From a virus, in the IMG/VR virus record IMGVR_UViG_3300023284_000224, positions 1 through 23,943 of that record: a DNA stretch of 23,943 nucleotides; one strand, given 5' to 3'. The notes below the pieces were generated by a model, which saw nothing but the letters and a program-made list of their open reading frames with translations, was not told where the DNA came from and did no database searches. Below are positions 21,785 through 23,943 of this stretch, one piece after another. The translations under genes were made by a program, and so were the position numbers. Numbering within the stretch: position 1 is the first letter of the stretch; every line of letters begins with the position of its first letter.

Positions 21785-22429
21785 TTAGAACGGAATAGAT
21801 TGATCGTATTCATCGTATTGATCGCCCAGTGCTGGCATAGACTGATCCTGAGATTCCGCTGTGCCTTGCATTGCCAGTGCAGCGCCTTGCTCTATTTTCT
21901 TGCTCATCCATTCCGGTAATTTTGCCAGATTGCCGATGGTTGAGTCATCATGCGGTGAATACTTCAACAATTCGCCCTCACGATCCGGCACCTCTGTACC
22001 TTTCGGACAGCGCATGATGGCGGCAATGTTGGCATAGGTTTTTGTACCGTCTGCCGAGGTGTTGTGAACCACCGAGATCATGCAGGGTGCGTCCAGCACA
22101 TTGAACAGATCCCAACCCTCCAACTGCTTTTCAGTGAAGGCCCGACCACGCCAGGATTCGAGCGCCTTGCGCAGATTGGCCTTCTCGTTGAGCGAGTTGG
22201 TGAAGCGCTGACCGATCAGTGCTGGCCCCTCATGGTGTTTATCGTCCTTGTCAGTCCACTCAACGCGCACAGCAGCGACTTCAAAGCCTAAATAAACCTG
22301 GCTCTTGGGTTCCCACTTGGTCTCCTGCAGGCCGAAGTCAACCACGCTGATACAGCGGGCGACATATGAGCCAGCTGGAACAGGGTCAAAGTCACCTGAC
22401 CCTCCGGTGTTCTTGCTTAATAAAGGCAT
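21785..22429 (-). CDS. ssDNA-binding/replication protein, NGO0469-like
   Basis: The 214-residue protein opens with L-L-S-K-N-T-G-G-S-G-D-F-D-P-V-P-A-G-S-Y-V-A-R-C, continues with N-S-L-N-E-K-A-N-L-R-K-A-L-E-S-W-R-G-R and L-F-N-V-L-D-A-P-C, and then has V-V-H-N-T. This is the pattern of the NGO0469/DUF669-type phage replication proteins thought to bind single-stranded DNA. The last residues, D-E-Y-D-Q-S-I-P-F, resemble the acidic C-terminal tip of bacterial SSB (D-D-D-I-P-F). A very strong GGAGGAG site lies just before the ATG. It has spacers on both sides, unlike the other genes of the operon, so it is probably expressed strongly and separately. Confidence 0.76.
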   Translation of the reverse strand: MPLLSKNTGGSGDFDPVPAGSYVARCISVVDFGLQETKWEPKSQVYLGFEVAAVRVEWTDKDDKHHEGPALIGQRFTNSLNEKANLRKALESWRGRAFTEKQLEGWDLFNVLDAPCMISVVHNTSADGTKTYANIAAIMRCPKGTEVPDREGELLKYSPHDDSTIGNLAKLPEWMSKKIEQGAALAMQGTAESQDQSMPALGDQYDEYDQSIPF

Positions 22430-22591
22430 TTTATCTCCTCCGATTTTTTGCCTGTGAAATGATTTGAAGGTGGCTCAAGGTGTTCACTGCTACCTTACGG
22501 CTCCACAAGGAACGCATTCGGGCTACCTTACCCCTGATCCCCACCCAAGGGTGTTATAGAGATTTAGAACCACCATCAAATCACTCCATAT
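22430..22591 (-). other. Structured 162-bp leader before the ssDNA-binding gene
   Basis: No gene is present. An inverted repeat of 14 bases with one mismatch (22460-22473 with 22570-22583) encloses 96 bases. Inside are a CUUG-loop hairpin (CACC/GGTG) near 22541-22552 and two direct copies of GTAAGGTAGC (leftward; 22522-22531 and 22489-22498), 33 bases apart. The GGAGGAG ribosome binding site (22433-22441) is outside the closed unit. A weak promoter-like TATAAC (22553-22558) with TTGATG 15 bases away is present but unconvincing. The layout suggests a folded RNA leader. Confidence 0.6.
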
Positions 22592-22894
22592 TTAGTCCTC
22601 GTCAGTGTCACTTCCGTTGAGCCAATTGCTGACTGCTTCCGGTGAGCCCCAAATTCCAGATGCTCGACCGGGTGCGTAGTTATAGAGCCACATCACATAA
22701 TGGTGCATCGAATGTTTGTTTGTCTGATCAGCAAACATGAATGCTGCCATGAGATCATTTTCCAGAACCGCCCGCAGAAAGTCACCAGTTGGAATACGTT
22801 CATTGAAGTAACGGATTAGACCACCCTGCATATAATCAGGAATGCCAACTTCGGACATTTTCCCAATTGCCTCATCGTTTAATTGAATGCTCAT
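22592..22894 (-). CDS. Small phage early protein, 100 aa
   Basis: The product has I-P-D-Y-M-Q-G-G-L-I-R-Y-F, then P-T-G-D-F-L-R-A-V-L-E-N-D-L-M-A-A-F-M-F-A-D and, near the end, N-Y-A-P...W-G-S-P-E-A-V-S-N-W. I recall this as a small conserved phage family whose members sit in early regions; the function is not established. It has no Cys or membrane segment. The start overlaps the previous stop (ATGA). It is the last gene before the folded leader of the ssDNA-binding gene. Confidence 0.7.
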   Translation of the reverse strand: MSIQLNDEAIGKMSEVGIPDYMQGGLIRYFNERIPTGDFLRAVLENDLMAAFMFADQTNKHSMHHYVMWLYNYAPGRASGIWGSPEAVSNWLNGSDTDED

Positions 22895-23142
22895 TTATAC
22901 GGATACTCCCCGTTGGTTTGCTGTTCGATGTATTCCTCGTCCTGATTTATTGATTGCCACCAATTCAGAGTCTGTTCGTTTTCTTCGGCATCTTGTTCGT
23001 CATTAATAAGCGTAGCAAGATGTTTTTGTGCGGCACTTTTCGTTTCGAACCATCCAGGGATGATTTGCTTATCTTTGCAAATAGCATATCCCTTAGCAGC
23101 CACGCAGGAATTGCTGGTGTTCTTGATGATTTCATATTTCAT
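22891..23142 (-). CDS. Hypothetical protein, 83 aa
   Basis: I place the start at the ATG at 23142, with AGGA about ten bases upstream and 11 bases overlap with the previous gene. The longer frame from 23193 would overlap by 62 bases. The product begins M-K-Y-E-I-I-K-N, has G-W-F-E-T-K-S-A-A-Q-K-H-L in the middle (an R/K-A-x-x-x-L pattern common in short beta-beta-alpha phage proteins), and is very acidic in its last 40 residues. No function is recognised. It is coupled to the next gene by an ATGA overlap. Confidence 0.6.
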   Translation of the reverse strand: MKYEIIKNTSNSCVAAKGYAICKDKQIIPGWFETKSAAQKHLATLINDEQDAEENEQTLNWWQSINQDEEYIEQQTNGEYPYK

Positions 23143-23368
23143 TCTGTGCTGTCCTGTGAGTGCTGAGAAGTTCTTCCTTGGCGTCTTTATCAACTGGTTC
23201 TTGTATTCGTTCGGGCCACCATTCGCGATTGTCTCGTGGTTTGATTTGTCGAATTTGAAATATTGAATTTTTATCGCTAATTATTGGACGCATCCATCTA
23301 TCGGACATTTTGAAACGATTCCAGTACCAACCTGGTATAGTTGGTGCATCTTTTATCCATTCGCTCAT
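23132..23368 (-). CDS. Hypothetical Trp-rich protein, 78 aa
   Basis: The start is the ATG at 23368, overlapping the stop of the previous gene (ATGA), rather than an upstream ATG. The short protein is rich in Trp, with M-S-E-W-I-K-D-A-P-T-I-P-G-W-Y-W at the N-terminus. This recalls the small W...P-x-x-P-G-x-Y-W phage proteins (DUF551-like) of unknown function. The middle has R-E-W-W-P-E-R. No Cys or membrane segments are present. Confidence 0.6.
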   Translation of the reverse strand: MSEWIKDAPTIPGWYWNRFKMSDRWMRPIISDKNSIFQIRQIKPRDNREWWPERIQEPVDKDAKEELLSTHRTAQNEI

Positions 23369-23505
23369 TTCTGTTTCCCTCGTAATTGCTGTCCCACCCG
23401 ATGCCACATTTTCCGATAGCCCTGATCATCGAACTGCTGTTTGCTGTCTGGCAATCCTTGCTGCCGATATCTACGCACGTTCTTTTCGGGTGATGGGGTT
23501 TTCAT
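23365..23505 (-). CDS. Short basic protein, 46 aa
   Basis: I start at the ATG at 23505, which overlaps the upstream stop (ATGA), giving M-K-T-P-S-P-E-K-N-V-R-R-Y-R-Q-Q-G. The protein is basic, Arg/Gln/Lys-rich, and ends R-G-K-Q-K. The longer frame reaching back to 23637 runs through the coding region of the previous gene and is not needed. A small basic protein of this kind could bind nucleic acid. No family is recognised. Confidence 0.55.
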   Translation of the reverse strand: MKTPSPEKNVRRYRQQGLPDSKQQFDDQGYRKMWHRVGQQLRGKQK

Positions 23506-23900
23506 GTTAGGGCGTTTACACAAGCCTCTATGATGGCGCGAGGAAGTGATTCGCTTGACCGATCCAGATAGACGCCATAGGTGGGTGTGGCAGAACTGGC
23601 AACACACGCATCGAATCGTTCTAGTGAAGGCATCCAAGATCCAGAAACACAGCGCAAGTCTATCTTATCGTCTTTGATGGTTTTCTCTATCAGTGCACCA
23701 GCTACCCGCCAGTCACGGACGAATCGTTCTGCAGCAACCGGATAATTGGCTTTTTGTGAGTAATAACGCCGATTTCCATGTTGATCGGTGTCGTAAAGTT
23801 CACCAACCCCAAGCGCCACAACCTGGTCCGCAAGCCACTTGTCGTCGTGTGCCTGATCTGCTTTTGCGGTGACGTTATAGCTGTCTGTTGGGTCAGTCAC
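23502..23900 (-). CDS. Phage ABA-sandwich-like protein, 132 aa
   Basis: The start is the GTG at 23900, overlapping the stop of the upstream gene (GTGA); an ATG further up would run into that gene. The product begins M-T-D-P-T-D-S-Y-N-V, has W-L-A-D-Q-V-V-A-L-G-V-G, R-D-W-R-V-A-G-A-L-I-E-K and a final L-P-R-A-I-I-E-A-C-V-N-A-L. That pattern resembles the phage ABA-sandwich domain (alpha/beta, found in many early regions). The biochemical role is unknown. The match is by memory of the pattern only. Confidence 0.55.
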   Translation of the reverse strand: MTDPTDSYNVTAKADQAHDDKWLADQVVALGVGELYDTDQHGNRRYYSQKANYPVAAERFVRDWRVAGALIEKTIKDDKIDLRCVSGSWMPSLERFDACVASSATPTYGVYLDRSSESLPRAIIEACVNALT

Positions 23901-23943
23901 GATTCCAAATCCCCGCTGCCACACTCAGGACACCAGACCAGTG
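23897..23943 (-). CDS. Partial zinc-ribbon protein, C-terminal end
   Basis: The window ends within this leftward gene. The last residues read W-C-P-E-C-G-S-G-D-L-E-S and stop in a GTGA overlap with the next start. The C-P-E-C-G pair is the second half of a zinc ribbon; the first Cys pair is probably outside. The GTGA overlap supports the frame. Confidence 0.5.
   Translation of the reverse strand, partial: LVWCPECGSGDLES

Noticed and set aside
22489-22531. Repeated GCTACCTTAC suspected as ribosomal RNA or tRNA remnant
   Set aside because: Only short similarity to the 3' end of 16S rRNA; no extended match, no cloverleaf and no CCA end.
22553-22579. TTGATG/TATAAC as a leftward promoter in the folded leader
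   Set aside because: The spacing is only 15 bases and the -35 part lies in the long inverted repeat; too weak to call as a feature.
1-23943. CRISPR array, diversity-generating retroelement, integrase or transposon
   Set aside because: No regularly spaced repeats, no reverse transcriptase, recombinase or transposase motifs, and no insertion-sequence ends were seen; the 15-bp tailspike repeat is only a two-copy duplication.

Overview
The window is part of a tailed-phage (or prophage) genome, most likely a short-tailed podovirus of a Gram-negative host. The evidence is an SU10-like major capsid protein, an SU10-like adaptor, nozzle-type tail proteins and several large virion/ejection-type proteins, with no tail tube, sheath or tape-measure gene. 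A right-handed beta-helix tailspike and lysis genes with lipoprotein/spanin features point to an outer membrane. No tRNA, rRNA, CRISPR array, integrase or transposase was seen. Names rest on reading motifs by eye; no database search was run.

Layout. Positions 1-18558 form a nearly gapless rightward late operon. It runs: a partial gene (possibly the portal C-terminus), two small proteins, scaffold, major capsid protein with a strong terminator behind it, and small accessory genes. A glycan-type cassette at 3873-7221 follows: TPR-glycosyltransferase, small Cys protein, methyltransferase, DUF115/GT42-like protein and GT8-like glycosyltransferase. Then come the head-tail adaptor, a tail nozzle apparently encoded as three consecutive reading frames, a GNAT-like protein, an S74-like virion protein, three virion/ejection-type proteins and the tailspike. 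The lysis module at 15803-18558 has an M15 peptidase, holin, spanin-like proteins and further membrane/coiled-coil proteins, interrupted by an antisense HNH endonuclease.

Positions 18562-23943 form a leftward operon of small early-type genes. Recognisable members are an ssDNA-binding-like replication protein with an SSB-like C-terminal tip (21785-22429) and a PD-(D/E)XK nuclease (20455-21126). The rest are small proteins, many with Cys-pair zinc ribbons, joined by ATGA or TAATG stop-start overlaps. Two genes, of 28 and 51 codons, were placed from these overlaps. The two operons converge with only 3 bp between the stop codons.

The main candidates for something undescribed are: two structured intergenic segments flanking the ssDNA-binding-like gene, one closed by a 14-nt long-range inverted repeat; the three-piece nozzle; the HNH gene with a possible leaderless promoter that overlaps the signal peptide of a spanin-like lipoprotein; and a duplicated gene start around a small zinc-finger gene.
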